Part shown: one piece after another, positions 1 to 9,096 of the stretch | How positions within the stretch are numbered: the first letter of the stretch is position 1 | Layout of the letters: each line of letters starts with the position of its first letter | Assembly (NCBI RefSeq): GCF_014639535.1 | Contig: NZ_BMGA01000001.1 | Span: 310,001-374,000, forward strand | DNA length: 64,000 bases | Direction: 5' to 3' | Source of the DNA: Flavobacterium palustre | GTDB taxonomy: Bacteria > Bacteroidota > Bacteroidia > Flavobacteriales > Flavobacteriaceae | Program-made: the position numbers and the translations under genes | The notes under the pieces: model-generated | Databases searched by the model: none | Seen by the model: the letters and a program-made list of their open reading frames with translations, nothing else | What the model was told of the DNA's origin: nothing

Positions 1-1
1 T

Positions 2-2350
2 CGTCATTTTAAATGGACGGGAGATATTGATTTTCTGAAAAAAATGTGGCCTGTTATCAAAAGACACCTGGCCTGGGAAAAAAGAAATTACGATGTTGAT
101 GGCGACGGATTGTATGATGCTTACGCAGCTATTTGGGCAAGTGATGCGCTGCAATATAGCGGCGGAGGTGTGACTCATACATCGGCATATAATTATTATG
201 CCAATAAAATGGCAGCTGAATTAGCAAAAATTGCAGGCGAAGACAGCGCTCCTTACACCAAAGAAGCCGCTCACATTCATCAGGCAATTCAGGGAAAATT
301 ATGGAAGAACAACAAAGGTACTTTTGCGGAATATAAAGATCTTCTGGGTAACCAACTTACCCATGACACTCCTGCAATCTGGACTATTTATCACGCCTTA
401 GACAGTGAAATTGCCAATCCGTTTCAAGCCTACCAAGCCCTGCACTATGTAGATACCGAAATCCCGCATATCCCGGTTGCTGCCGAAGGTCTGGACAAAA
501 ACAATTTGGAACTGATATCCACAACCAACTGGCAGCCTTACACCTGGTCGCTGAACAATGTGGCTCTGGCAGAAATTTTGCACACCTCATTGGCTTACTG
601 GCAGGGAGGACAAGCTGAAAAAGCCTACCAACTTTGGGAAAGTGGCTTAATCGAAAGCATGTATCTGGGTGCTTCGCCGGGTGGTTTTGAACAATTGTTG
701 TTTCAGGATGCAATTCGTGGCGAATTGTATCGCGATTTTGCCGACCCGGTAGGGATGGCTGGCAGAACTTTAGTAGAAGGACTTTTCGGAATCCAGCCAG
801 ATGCGCTTAAAAATACTTTAACGATTCAGCCCGGATTACCAAAATCATGGAATAATGCTTCGCTTGAAATTCCTGATGTGGCTTTTGCTTTCGAAAGAAC
901 AAAAAACACCGACGTTTACCAAATTACGCCTCATTTTGCTACCAAAATGAATTTGCAATTATTAGTGAATGCCACACATGAAAGCATCAGTAAAGTGACC
1001 GTAAACGGTAAAGAAGTGCCATGGAAAATGATTGATGGAACTGTTGGAAGTCCAAAAATCAGTATCGAAAATCCGTATGCCAATTCCTATAAAGTGGAAG
1101 TCGTTTGGAGCGATGCCCTTTTGGAACAGCCAACAGCGGTTTCCACCATTTGCGAAGGCGAAAACATCAAAATCACAACCAATAAAGCCACAATTTTAGA
1201 AATAAAAGGTACCCAAAACGCATTGGTAAACGCTGTAGTAAGCAATAACGAAATCAATGCTGTAGCAAATGGATTAGGCAATAAATCTTTCTTTGTAAAA
1301 CTGAAACAAAAAGAAATGATTTGGTGGCAGGCAATTGACATTAAAATCACTCCAAAATTTGAAATTGTTTCCAATTCGATAAAAGGAGAAAATACAGTTG
1401 TGACAATCAAAAACAATCTGTCTAAATCGGTAAATGGATTACTTATTTCGAATCAAAAAGCAAACAGCACTAAAATCAGCCTGAAAGCCAATTCAGAGAA
1501 CAATATCGAAATTCCTTTGACACAATTAGTTTCAGGAACAAATACTGTTGAAATAACTGCTGAAGATGGTTCCAAAACAAAATTAAATCTCACCAACTGG
1601 GACATTCAATCCAATTCAAAAACAAACTGGGAAACCGTAAAACTGGATGGTATTTTCAATGATAAAGTCACGAATGTTTTCGAAAACAAATACCTGAGTC
1701 CAAGAGCACAATCCCCAAGTCTTCAAATTCCGACACAAGGCATTGGAAACTGGTGCTATCCACTTATAAAACCTATAATTGATGACTCTGGATTAAGAGC
1801 AAAAGCAGGAACGAACAATCAAATTATCAGTCCACTAGGAGTTCCATTTGCAACTCCATCTAATTCTGAACAAAAAAACATTGCTTTTGTTTCGCAATGG
1901 GATAATTTCCCTAAATCAGTTGCCATTCCCCTTTCGGGAAAAGCTTCTCACGCTTATTTGATGATGGCAGGAACCACTAACCCAATGCAAAGCCGTTTTA
2001 CCAATGGCGAAATAATTGTAACTTACACCGACGGCAGCAGCGAGAAACTGGAACTGAAAAATCCGGAAAATTGGTGGCCTATAGAACAGGATTATTATAC
2101 CGACGGCTATGCTTTTACCACCAATGCTCAAAAACCGCCAAGAGTCTATCTAAAAACGGGAACGATTAGCAGAGACTTTAATTATTTTAAATCAATAAAA
2201 GGTTTCAGTGATTTTGGAGTGGAAGGCGGAGCCGGAACAATTATTGATATTCCATTGGATAAAAATAAAAACCTGAAAAGCTTAGAAATCAAAGCCATTG
2301 CCAATGAAGTTGTCATTGGGATTATGAGTTTAACGTTGAACCGCGAATAA
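2..2350 (+). CDS. Six-hairpin glycoside hydrolase (DUF4450-like), 5'-truncated by the window
   Basis: The frame is open from the first bases, so the true start lies outside the window; the first ATG inside (44) is internal. About 782 residues are visible. The first third is helical and Trp/Tyr/His-rich (FLKKMWPVIKRHLAWE, then DGDGLYDAYAAIW, later HDTPAIWTIYHALD), as in alpha/alpha-six-barrel glycosidases of the rhamnosidase type. The rest is beta-rich and Asn/Lys-rich, probably beta-sandwich domains. It resembles the Bacteroidota proteins carrying DUF4450. Its stop is one base before the next start, so it heads a tight operon with two more hydrolases. The nearby PL11 lyase suggests action on rhamnogalacturonan oligosaccharides. 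The substrate is inferred, and catalytic residues were not assigned. Confidence 0.7.
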   Translation, partial: RHFKWTGDIDFLKKMWPVIKRHLAWEKRNYDVDGDGLYDAYAAIWASDALQYSGGGVTHTSAYNYYANKMAAELAKIAGEDSAPYTKEAAHIHQAIQGKLWKNNKGTFAEYKDLLGNQLTHDTPAIWTIYHALDSEIANPFQAYQALHYVDTEIPHIPVAAEGLDKNNLELISTTNWQPYTWSLNNVALAEILHTSLAYWQGGQAEKAYQLWESGLIESMYLGASPGGFEQLLFQDAIRGELYRDFADPVGMAGRTLVEGLFGIQPDALKNTLTIQPGLPKSWNNASLEIPDVAFAFERTKNTDVYQITPHFATKMNLQLLVNATHESISKVTVNGKEVPWKMIDGTVGSPKISIENPYANSYKVEVVWSDALLEQPTAVSTICEGENIKITTNKATILEIKGTQNALVNAVVSNNEINAVANGLGNKSFFVKLKQKEMIWWQAIDIKITPKFEIVSNSIKGENTVVTIKNNLSKSVNGLLISNQKANSTKISLKANSENNIEIPLTQLVSGTNTVEITAEDGSKTKLNLTNWDIQSNSKTNWETVKLDGIFNDKVTNVFENKYLSPRAQSPSLQIPTQGIGNWCYPLIKPIIDDSGLRAKAGTNNQIISPLGVPFATPSNSEQKNIAFVSQWDNFPKSVAIPLSGKASHAYLMMAGTTNPMQSRFTNGEIIVTYTDGSSEKLELKNPENWWPIEQDYYTDGYAFTTNAQKPPRVYLKTGTISRDFNYFKSIKGFSDFGVEGGAGTIIDIPLDKNKNLKSLEIKAIANEVVIGIMSLTLNRE

Positions 2351-2351
2351 A

Positions 2352-3431
2352 ATGAATAGAAAAGAATTTATCAGCACCACATTTCTGGCTTCATTAGCAG
2401 CCATGCTTCCTGTGCATGCTCATGATTTTTTGGCTATCGATGAGCAACCCAAACTTTCCGACTTCGAAAAAAGCCTGACTCCTGTTGGTCGCGCTTTGGA
2501 ATTTGAAGATTATTATGTGTGGTGCAACAGCCCGACAGAAGGACCGGATGGAAAAATCCATGTGTTTTTTTCCCGTTGGCCAAAAGCCAAAGGAATGGGC
2601 GGCTGGATCAATAGTTCCGAAATTGCTCATGCCGTTGCCGATAAACCCGAAGGACCCTATGAGTATGTGAGTACGGTACTTTCACCTCGTGGTCCCGGTT
2701 TTTGGGATGCCACCACCTGTCACAACCCGAGCATTCATTATGTTGATGGGAAATATGCCTTATTCTTTTTAGGTAATTCGAATGGAAAAATGGATAGCAA
2801 ACGCATTGGATTAGCAACTGCAGATTCTCTTTATGGTCCCTGGAAAAGACCCGACGAACCTTTATTGCTTCCGGGAAAAGAAGGCGATTGGGACGATTTA
2901 TTGACCACTAATCCTTCTTTTATAAAACATAATGGCGAATATTGGCTTTACTACAAATCATTGGATACAGAAGGTTATGTTCATCCAAAATTTGAGATTA
3001 AAGGAAATCGAAAATATGGCTTGGCTATAGCCAAATCGTTAGAAGGACCTTATATCAAATACAAAGGCAATCCGGTTGTTGATTTTCACAATATGGGAAA
3101 CAACCAGCAATGTGAAGACGCCTACGTTTGGTACGAAGACAGAAAATTCAAAATGCTAGCCCGTGACATGGGCGTTTTCGGAATTAACAAAGGATTGTAT
3201 ATGGAATCCAAAGACGGCAAAAATTGGTCAAAACCACAAATTGGCTATCAGGAACTCAGCAAATATATTACACAACCATCTGCCCCAAAACATTTAAACC
3301 GTTACGGCAGAGTGGAACGTCCGCAATTATTATTTCAAAAAGGGGAACCGACCTATCTTTTTACTGCCTCGCAGGGTGGAAAGTACGAAACGGCTTCAGC
3401 CTTTATTTTTAAAATCAATCAAAAATTATAA
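2352..3431 (+). CDS. Secreted beta-propeller glycoside hydrolase (GH43/GH117-like)
   Basis: The protein has 359 residues. The N-terminus (MNRKEFISTTFLASLAAMLPVHA) looks like a Tat-like or lipid-free export signal. The body shows blade-like repeats of five-bladed propeller glycosidases: GPDGKIHVFFSRWP, HNPSIHYVDGKYALFFLG, TNPSFIKHNGEYWLYYKS and CEDAYVWYEDRKFKML. Acidic residues at repeat edges (the CEDAYVW and VERPQLLF segments) are candidates for catalysis. It starts two bases after the preceding stop and ends four bases before the next start, so the three genes are probably co-transcribed. Exact GH family and substrate are not clear from sequence alone; removal of a terminal sugar from pectin oligosaccharides is an inference from context. 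Confidence 0.7.
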   Translation: MNRKEFISTTFLASLAAMLPVHAHDFLAIDEQPKLSDFEKSLTPVGRALEFEDYYVWCNSPTEGPDGKIHVFFSRWPKAKGMGGWINSSEIAHAVADKPEGPYEYVSTVLSPRGPGFWDATTCHNPSIHYVDGKYALFFLGNSNGKMDSKRIGLATADSLYGPWKRPDEPLLLPGKEGDWDDLLTTNPSFIKHNGEYWLYYKSLDTEGYVHPKFEIKGNRKYGLAIAKSLEGPYIKYKGNPVVDFHNMGNNQQCEDAYVWYEDRKFKMLARDMGVFGINKGLYMESKDGKNWSKPQIGYQELSKYITQPSAPKHLNRYGRVERPQLLFQKGEPTYLFTASQGGKYETASAFIFKINQKL

Positions 3432-3435
3432 TTTT

Positions 3436-5565
3436 ATGAAGAAAGTATTCATCGCAGTCTCATTGTGTTTGCTTTTAACCACAGCAAAAGCACAGGAAAA
3501 AATAGACCGAAAAGCATTGGTAACAAGGCACAATGTCAATATCACAAAAATTGACACTTTGGGCTCTTTATCTGTTGGAAACGGAACTTTCGCCTTCACG
3601 GTTGACGCTACAGGTTTACAAACTTTTCCTGATTATTATCAGGCAGGAGTACCACTGGGAACCCAGTCGGAATGGGGATGGGACGCTGTTCCGAATACTG
3701 AAAATTATAAATTTGAAGAAAGCTTAAAAAATTTCCAGCAAAACGGAAGACAGGTTTCTTATTCTGTTCAACAAAAATCCACAGAACAGGTTAAAAATGC
3801 TGTAGAATATTTTCGTGCCAATGCACATCGATTGCAACTGGGAAATTTAGGATTTGAATTCTATAAAAAAGATGGAACCTTAGGGCAACCATCGGATATT
3901 AAGAACATCAAACAAACACTCAATGTCTGGACCGGAGAAATTGAAAGTTCCTTTACTTTTGAAGGAAGTCCGGTAAAAGTCTGGACAGCTTCGCATCAGG
4001 AAAAAGATGCTATTGGAGTAAAAGTAGCTTCCGATTTAATAAAAAAAGGACAATTGAAAATCCGTCTGCGCATTCCGTTCCCAACAATGAAATGGGGAGA
4101 CAACGGAAACCTGTGGAAAGCCGATTTAGCTTATACCAGTACACTTTCAAACAACGGGAAAAACGAAGCCATTATCAAGCATAAAATGGATTCGATTACC
4201 TATAACATTGGTCTAAAATGGAAAGGAAACGCTGCTATTGCTCAAAAAGAAGCGCATTATTATATTGTTACTCCAAAAGACAAGCAATTTGAATTCAGTT
4301 GCGAGTTTGCTCCGGCATACAAAGGAAAAATGCAAACTCCTGATGTGGCGGCAATCCAATCCAGCAGTATTAATGGCTGGGAAAAATTCTGGAAAAGCGG
4401 AGCTGCCGTTGATTTTTCAAAATGTACCGACAGCCGTGCTTTCGAATTGGAACGCAGAGTTATTTTATCACAATATCTAACTAAATTGCAATGTGCCGGA
4501 AACGAACCGCCACAGGAAACCGGATTAACCTATAACAGCTGGTACGGAAAACCACACTTAGAAATGCACTGGTGGCATGGGGTTCATTATCCGCTTTGGG
4601 GAAGAGCTGCACTTTTAGAAAAAAGTCTGCCTTGGTACAACAAAGTTTATGATAATGCTAAAAAAATTGCCGTAAGACAGGGATATGATGGAGTAAGATG
4701 GCAAAAAATGACCGACCCGGATGGTAATGAAGCGCCTTCTTCAATTGGAGCATTATTAATTTGGCAACAGCCGCATTTCATTACTTATGCTGAATTAATG
4801 TATCGCAATCATAAAGACAAAGCGACTTTGGATTTATACAAAAAACGCGTTTTTGCTACTGCCGATTTTATGGCTTCTTTTGCTTATTACGACAATGAGA
4901 AAAAAAGATACATTCTAGGGCCTGGAGTAATTCCGGCGCAGGAACGTTTCAAAGCCGACGAAACTTTCAATCCTACTTACGAATTGGCTTATTGGAATTG
5001 GGCATTAAACACTGCTTTAGAATGGAAAAAACGCGTTGGCGAACCGGAAGTTGCCAAATGGAAAGACGTGGTAACTCAATTATCAAAATTGCCTGTTCAG
5101 GAAAATGTATATTTAGCTACCGAAAGCGCTACCGATTCTTACACCAATCCGGAATACAAAACCGATCATCCTTCGGTTTTTGGAACTTATGGTATGTTGC
5201 CTGAAACGACTTTACTGGACAAAACTATCATGAAAAACACCTTCGATTTGATTTGGAAAACCTGGTCATGGAAAGAAACCTGGGGTTGGGATTTCCCAAT
5301 GACAGCGATGACAGCAGCCCGTTTAGAAATGCCTGATAAAGCGGTTGACGCCTTGTTCATGAATGTACAAACCAATACCTATTTAGTAAACGGACATAAC
5401 TATCAGGAAGGTCGTTTGCCTATTTATTTACCCGGAAATGGAGGAGTGCTTACTGCCGTGGCCATGATGTGTGCAGGATGGGATGGCACTACCGAAAAGA
5501 ATCCGGGTTTCCCAAAAGATGGGAAATGGAATGTAAGATGGGAAGGTCTTGAAAAAATGTTTTAA
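3436..5565 (+). CDS. Exported alpha/alpha-barrel glycosidase-like protein, family not assigned
   Basis: The start at 3436 is chosen because it begins a normal signal peptide (MKKVFIAVSLCLLLTTAKAQ) four bases after the previous stop; the frame stays open upstream only across the end of that gene. The protein is 709 residues. The N-terminal 250 residues are beta-rich (GSLSVGNGTFAFTVDATGLQ). The C-terminal part is helical, with GKPHLEMHWWHGVHYPLWGR, GYDGVRWQKMTDPDGNEAPS and TWSWKETWGWDFPMTAMTAA. This two-part plan matches GH65/GH95-type enzymes, but I could not place it in a numbered family. The conserved Glu and Asp in these motifs are candidate catalytic residues. It is last in the operon and is followed by a terminator. 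Confidence 0.65.
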   Translation: MKKVFIAVSLCLLLTTAKAQEKIDRKALVTRHNVNITKIDTLGSLSVGNGTFAFTVDATGLQTFPDYYQAGVPLGTQSEWGWDAVPNTENYKFEESLKNFQQNGRQVSYSVQQKSTEQVKNAVEYFRANAHRLQLGNLGFEFYKKDGTLGQPSDIKNIKQTLNVWTGEIESSFTFEGSPVKVWTASHQEKDAIGVKVASDLIKKGQLKIRLRIPFPTMKWGDNGNLWKADLAYTSTLSNNGKNEAIIKHKMDSITYNIGLKWKGNAAIAQKEAHYYIVTPKDKQFEFSCEFAPAYKGKMQTPDVAAIQSSSINGWEKFWKSGAAVDFSKCTDSRAFELERRVILSQYLTKLQCAGNEPPQETGLTYNSWYGKPHLEMHWWHGVHYPLWGRAALLEKSLPWYNKVYDNAKKIAVRQGYDGVRWQKMTDPDGNEAPSSIGALLIWQQPHFITYAELMYRNHKDKATLDLYKKRVFATADFMASFAYYDNEKKRYILGPGVIPAQERFKADETFNPTYELAYWNWALNTALEWKKRVGEPEVAKWKDVVTQLSKLPVQENVYLATESATDSYTNPEYKTDHPSVFGTYGMLPETTLLDKTIMKNTFDLIWKTWSWKETWGWDFPMTAMTAARLEMPDKAVDALFMNVQTNTYLVNGHNYQEGRLPIYLPGNGGVLTAVAMMCAGWDGTTEKNPGFPKDGKWNVRWEGLEKMF

Positions 5566-5573
5566 TAAGCTAA

Positions 5574-5608
5574 ATCCTGAGAGTTTTTAATTCTCAGGAT
5601 TTTTTTTT
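5574..5608 (+). terminator. Intrinsic terminator after the glycosidase operon
   Basis: ATCCTGAG (5574-5581) pairs perfectly with CTCAGGAT (5593-5600) across an 11-base loop and is followed by eight T. It lies nine bases past the stop of the preceding gene. Confidence 0.9.
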
Positions 5609-5639
5609 ATAAAAAGTAAATGTCAATTGTAACCAAATC

Positions 5640-5829
5640 TTTTTTGCTTATGAGATTCTACCGTCCTTAGCTGCCGCAGTCGAGTGTCAAATGTTTGAAG
5701 AATGCGTAAAAAGAAAAGCTGTCTGAGCGAAGCGAGTTCTTTTCTTTTAGCGTTCGAAAACTAATTTGACCGACGAGGAAGCGTAAGACTTGATTTTTTT
5801 GTTTCTTTTTTGATCAAGCAAAAAAGAAA
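5640..5829. repeat. Non-coding repeat-like intergenic stretch before the PL11 gene
   Basis: The 406-base gap between the operon and the PL11 gene holds no gene. Its middle has relatively GC-rich repeat-like sequence (AGCGAAGCGAG, GACCGACGAGGAAGCG) ending in a perfect 11-bp inverted repeat, TTTCTTTTTTG (5802-5812) with CAAAAAAGAAA (5819-5829). Sequence of this style is scattered in flavobacterial intergenic regions. The remaining 140 bases to the PL11 start presumably hold its promoter, but no clear TAnnTTTG box was found. Confidence 0.5.
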
Positions 5830-5971
5830 ATTATTAAAACTATTAATTTGAGCAGTCTTATACTTTTTTAACAAAAAAGCCCCTAACACGTTAAACATCT
5901 TCACTTTTTTACAGTCTAATGGTATAAAAATTGATAACTAAAAGCATCTTTATAACCAAACCAACCAACAC

Positions 5972-7831
5972 ATGAAAAATACCTGGAATAAAAAACTTTT
6001 AATACTACTGACTTTTCAACTATCCTGTTCTTTATTATTCAGCCAAAGGCAAATGGAATCGCTCGACAGAGGATTGATTGCAGTAAAAGAAAAAAGTCAT
6101 TTTTATATTAGCTGGCGCGTTTTAGGCACCGATGCTGATAATTTAGCTTTCAATGTATATCGAAAAAGCGGAAACAATAAAGCTATTCTTGTCAACGACA
6201 AACCCATTAGCGGAGCAACCAATCTAATTGATGAAAAAGCCAATCCAGGCGAAGAAAACAGCTGGTTTGTAAAAACGGTTTTAAGCGGAGTCGAAAAAGA
6301 GGCAAAAGGGAGTTTTACTATTGCAGCCAATAGTCCCGATAAAAATTATTTATCCATACCAATAAAAGCCAAACAAGGCTACACGCCAAACGATGCTTCA
6401 ACAGCAGATTTAGATGGCGATGGACGTTATGAATTGATTGTTCACATGACCGGAATTGGAAAAGACAATTCTTTTACAGGATTAACTGACCCTCCTGTTT
6501 TTCAAGCTTATACTTTAGATGGTACTTTTTTATGGGAAATCAATTTGGGTAAAAACATCCGTGAAGGAGCGCATTACACCCAGTTTATGGTGTATGATTT
6601 AGACGGAGATGGAATAGCCGAATTGGTTTGTAAAACCGCCGATGGAACTACCGATAGTGCCAATAATGTTGTGGGAGACGCATCAAAAGACTGGCGAGAT
6701 TTGAATAAAAATTCACCCACTTTTGGTAAAATTTTACAAGGTCCTGAATACCTGACTGTTTTTGATGGTAAAACGGGAAAAATAGTCAACACGGTTCCTT
6801 ATATTCCTGAAAGAGGCGACATTGGAAAATGGGGAGGAAAAGGCGGAAATGGAAAAAATGACAGAACTGGAAACAGAGTCGATCGTTTTACTGCTTGCAT
6901 TGCCTACCTTGACGGAGTGCATCCAAGTGTGGTGATGTGTAGAGGTTATTATGGCCGCATTGTTATGGCTGCCTGGGATTTTAAAAATAAACAGCTAAGC
7001 TCAAAATGGGTTTTTGATACCAAAGATGGGAACAATCCTTTTTCAGGAATGGGAAATCACGGACTCTCAGTTGCCGATGTCGATAATGACGGAAAAGACG
7101 AAATTGTTTTTGGTTCCATGGTTGTGGACAACGATGGAAAGGGATTATACACCACAGGTTTCAGACATGGAGACGCACTTCATGTAAGCGATTTAGATCC
7201 TGAAATCCCTGGTCAGGAAGTTTTTGGTGTACATGAAATCGAAGAAGGCACCAAAGGTCCTGGAGTAGCACTGTTTTCGGCGACCAATGGAAAAGTATTA
7301 TATACCGCCATGGACGATCAGGACATAGGAAGAGGTGTTGCTGATAATATCGACCCAACAAGAGTGGGCGCTCAAATGTGGTGGTCAGGCTCACGTGGTT
7401 TATATGATATCAAAGGAAATAAAATTGGTGAAGCTCCAAAATCAATTAATTTCTTAATTTACTGGGATGGTGATGCTTCAAGAGAAATCCTGAATTCCAA
7501 TTATATTGACAAATACGGAAAAGGCCGACTGTTTACAGCAGATGGCGCGCGATCTAACAATGGAACCAAATCCACTCCTGCCCTTTCTGCCGACATTTTA
7601 GGCGACTGGAGAGAAGAACTCATTTTAAGAAGTGAAGACAATAGCGAACTGCGTATTTATTCTACTACGATTCCAACCACAATAAGACAATACACCCTAA
7701 TGCACGATTCGCAATACCGACTGGCAATTGCCTGGCAAAACGTAGGCTACAACCAGCCGCCACATACCAGTTTTTATATGGGAACAGGAATGAAACCAGC
7801 CCCAAAACCGAATATTAAATTGGTTCCTTAA
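5972..7831 (+). CDS. Rhamnogalacturonan lyase, PL11 family (YesW/YesX-like)
   Basis: The protein has 619 residues with a signal peptide (about residues 1-24, ending LLFSQ). After an N-terminal beta domain with the ISWRVLGTD motif come many calcium-binding DxDxDG segments of an eight-bladed propeller: DLDGDGRYE, DLDGDGIAE and DVDNDGKDE. KTADGTTD, GGKGGNGKNDRTGNRVDRF and NHGLSVAD are typical of PL11. The family cleaves the rhamnose-galacturonate backbone of rhamnogalacturonan I by beta-elimination and needs calcium. Length and domain order are normal, so the assignment is firm. It is alone between two terminators and indicates that the glycosidases upstream act on pectin. Confidence 0.93.
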   Translation: MKNTWNKKLLILLTFQLSCSLLFSQRQMESLDRGLIAVKEKSHFYISWRVLGTDADNLAFNVYRKSGNNKAILVNDKPISGATNLIDEKANPGEENSWFVKTVLSGVEKEAKGSFTIAANSPDKNYLSIPIKAKQGYTPNDASTADLDGDGRYELIVHMTGIGKDNSFTGLTDPPVFQAYTLDGTFLWEINLGKNIREGAHYTQFMVYDLDGDGIAELVCKTADGTTDSANNVVGDASKDWRDLNKNSPTFGKILQGPEYLTVFDGKTGKIVNTVPYIPERGDIGKWGGKGGNGKNDRTGNRVDRFTACIAYLDGVHPSVVMCRGYYGRIVMAAWDFKNKQLSSKWVFDTKDGNNPFSGMGNHGLSVADVDNDGKDEIVFGSMVVDNDGKGLYTTGFRHGDALHVSDLDPEIPGQEVFGVHEIEEGTKGPGVALFSATNGKVLYTAMDDQDIGRGVADNIDPTRVGAQMWWSGSRGLYDIKGNKIGEAPKSINFLIYWDGDASREILNSNYIDKYGKGRLFTADGARSNNGTKSTPALSADILGDWREELILRSEDNSELRIYSTTIPTTIRQYTLMHDSQYRLAIAWQNVGYNQPPHTSFYMGTGMKPAPKPNIKLVP

Positions 7832-7854
7832 AACGTTTTTTAGAAAATATTTTT

Positions 7855-7883
7855 AAAAGCACAGTGTAAGCTGTGCTTTTTTA
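7855..7883 (+). terminator. Intrinsic terminator after the PL11 gene
   Basis: AAAAGCACAG (7855-7864) pairs with CTGTGCTTTT (7871-7880) around a six-base loop; the 3' arm runs into a T-rich tail. It begins 24 bases after the stop codon. Confidence 0.9.
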
Positions 7884-7931
7884 TTTTGTAAGAAAAATAT
7901 TTTTTATTTAATTTAGCGAAATAACTATTTA

Positions 7932-7969
7932 TAGCGACAATCTACCTAAATTTAGGTGTATAATCGCTA
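7932..7969. promoter_or_regulatory. Nested dyad upstream of the zinc-ribbon gene
   Basis: A perfect 14-bp palindrome, ACCTAAATTTAGGT (7944-7957), sits inside a second pair of arms, TAGCGA (7932-7937) and TCGCTA (7964-7969). It lies about 60-98 bases upstream of the start at 8030. It could be a repressor site or an RNA hairpin; no recognised regulator family was matched. Confidence 0.45.
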
Positions 7970-8029
7970 CTTTGTGGAAGTTATATACAAGTTAGAGCCA
8001 ATTGTAAATACAGAATAATTAAAAAAAAC

Positions 8030-8335
8030 ATGAAAACTTGTCCGAACTGCAAATCAGAAATTGAAGATAATTGGGATTTATGCTGGAATTGTAATTATAG
8101 CATGACTGAAAACAAGATTATTGAATTCAAAGCAACTACAAAAGACAACAGAGAAATAGAATGTTTAAGATGCAAAATTCCTTTAATATTTTCAGGGGAA
8201 TACAAATTTCACGAAGGTGCAAAGGTTGGTTTTTTTGGAAATTTATTGGAGGCTTTTGTTAACAGAGAAAAATTCGATTTATACGTTTGTCCGAAATGTG
8301 AAAAAGTAGAATTTTACATGCCGCATAAAGTATAA
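8030..8335 (+). CDS. Small zinc-ribbon protein of unknown function
   Basis: This 101-residue cytosolic protein has three Cys pairs: CPNC and CWNC near the N-terminus (about residues 4-23), CLRC at about 44-47, and CPKC at about 88-91. The first two pairs probably bind one zinc as a ribbon like those in double-zinc-ribbon proteins, and the last two another. The middle is GEYKFHEGAKVGFFGN, with a hydrophobic stretch. There is no signal peptide. The gene stands alone between the PL11 terminator and a repeat-containing gap. Function is unknown. Confidence 0.65.
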   Translation: MKTCPNCKSEIEDNWDLCWNCNYSMTENKIIEFKATTKDNREIECLRCKIPLIFSGEYKFHEGAKVGFFGNLLEAFVNREKFDLYVCPKCEKVEFYMPHKV

Positions 8336-8428
8336 GAATATACATAAAAGTCAAAAGAACGACAACTTTCTGTAACAAGCATTTAGACATTGCAAATCCT
8401 TTCGCGTTCGAAATAGTAGATTTTCACA

Positions 8429-8489
8429 CAGATTTTGCAGATTCCCTCAGATTACTGAATACTTTTTCGGCTCAAATCTGCAAAATCTG
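8429..8489. repeat. Inverted repeat of the ATCTGC type in a gene-free gap
   Basis: CAGATTTTGCAGATT (8429-8443) and AATCTGCAAAATCTG (8475-8489) form a perfect 15-bp inverted repeat with a 31-base spacer. Similar ATCTGTG/ATCTGC-rich sequence recurs near 25790 and 44010-44080, so this looks like a dispersed intergenic repeat and not a site for one gene. Confidence 0.6.
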
Positions 8490-8541
8490 CGTGCCTTTTT
8501 ATCTTTTGTAAAGAATAAATAATCACAACATTATTATAAAA

Positions 8542-8577
8542 AAAAACTGCCCGAAAATTACTTTTCGGGCAGTTTTT
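8542..8577 (-). terminator. Terminator of the RRM gene (bidirectional)
   Basis: A perfect 16-bp stem, AAAAACTGCCCGAAAA (8542-8557) with TTTTCGGGCAGTTTTT (8562-8577), has a four-base loop and lies 18 bases beyond the stop of the minus-strand RRM gene. A/T runs on both sides allow termination from either direction. Confidence 0.92.
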
Positions 8578-8595
8578 ATATAAAGAAAAAAAATA

Positions 8596-8940
8596 TTAAT
8601 ATCCTCCTCTGTTTCCACGGTCACCACCACGGTTGTTACTGTAACCTCCGCGAGAATCTCCTCCACGGTTGTTGTTGTAACTTCTTCTTTCACCTTCAGG
8701 TTTTGGCTCTGATTTGTTAACTACAATTGTACGTCCCTGAACAGTCGCACCGTTCAATTCGTCAATTGCTTTTTGAGCTTCAGCATCAACAGGCATCTCA
8801 ACAAAACCGAATCCTTTACTTCTTCCTGTAAATTTATCAGTAATAATTTTAACAGAGTCAACTGCTCCATAAGCCTCAAAAGACTCTCTTAAATCTGCTT
8901 CCTCAATACTGAATGGAAGGCTTCCAACAAAAATATTCAT
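8596..8940 (-). CDS. RRM-type RNA-binding protein with Gly/Arg-rich tail
   Basis: The 114-residue protein has one RNA recognition motif (residues 1-80) with RNP2 as IFVGSL and RNP1 as KGFGFVEM, followed by a flexible RGG-like tail of NNRGGD/RGGY units (about 85-114). Small RRM proteins of this form are common in Bacteroidota and cyanobacteria and bind single-stranded RNA, often linked to cold or growth-phase responses. A flavobacterial promoter lies just upstream and a strong terminator downstream, so it is a single-gene unit. The RNA targets cannot be read from sequence. Confidence 0.93.
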   Translation of the reverse strand: MNIFVGSLPFSIEEADLRESFEAYGAVDSVKIITDKFTGRSKGFGFVEMPVDAEAQKAIDELNGATVQGRTIVVNKSEPKPEGERRSYNNNRGGDSRGGYSNNRGGDRGNRGGY

Positions 8941-8964
8941 ATATACTTATTTAAATAACAGTCA

Positions 8965-8993
8965 CAAATGTAATCTTATTTTTCTATAACCAA
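8965..8993 (-). promoter_or_regulatory. Promoter of the RRM gene
   Basis: On the minus strand TTG (8991-8993) is followed after 18 bases by TACATTTG (8965-8972), matching the Bacteroidota TTG/TAnnTTTG consensus. The -7 box lies 24 bases upstream of the start codon. Confidence 0.75.
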
Positions 8994-9096
8994 CTATAAA
9001 TAAGCTTATTTATATTGTATTTGGAAATATTAAACTAAAGCAGACTACAATTAATATAGAAAACTTTAAAAAATAACGAAGCGAGTTAACTCCGCA

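Noticed and set aside
384..713. 109-codon open frame opposite the first glycosidase
   Set aside because: Antisense shadow; Cys/His/Pro-rich without domain features.
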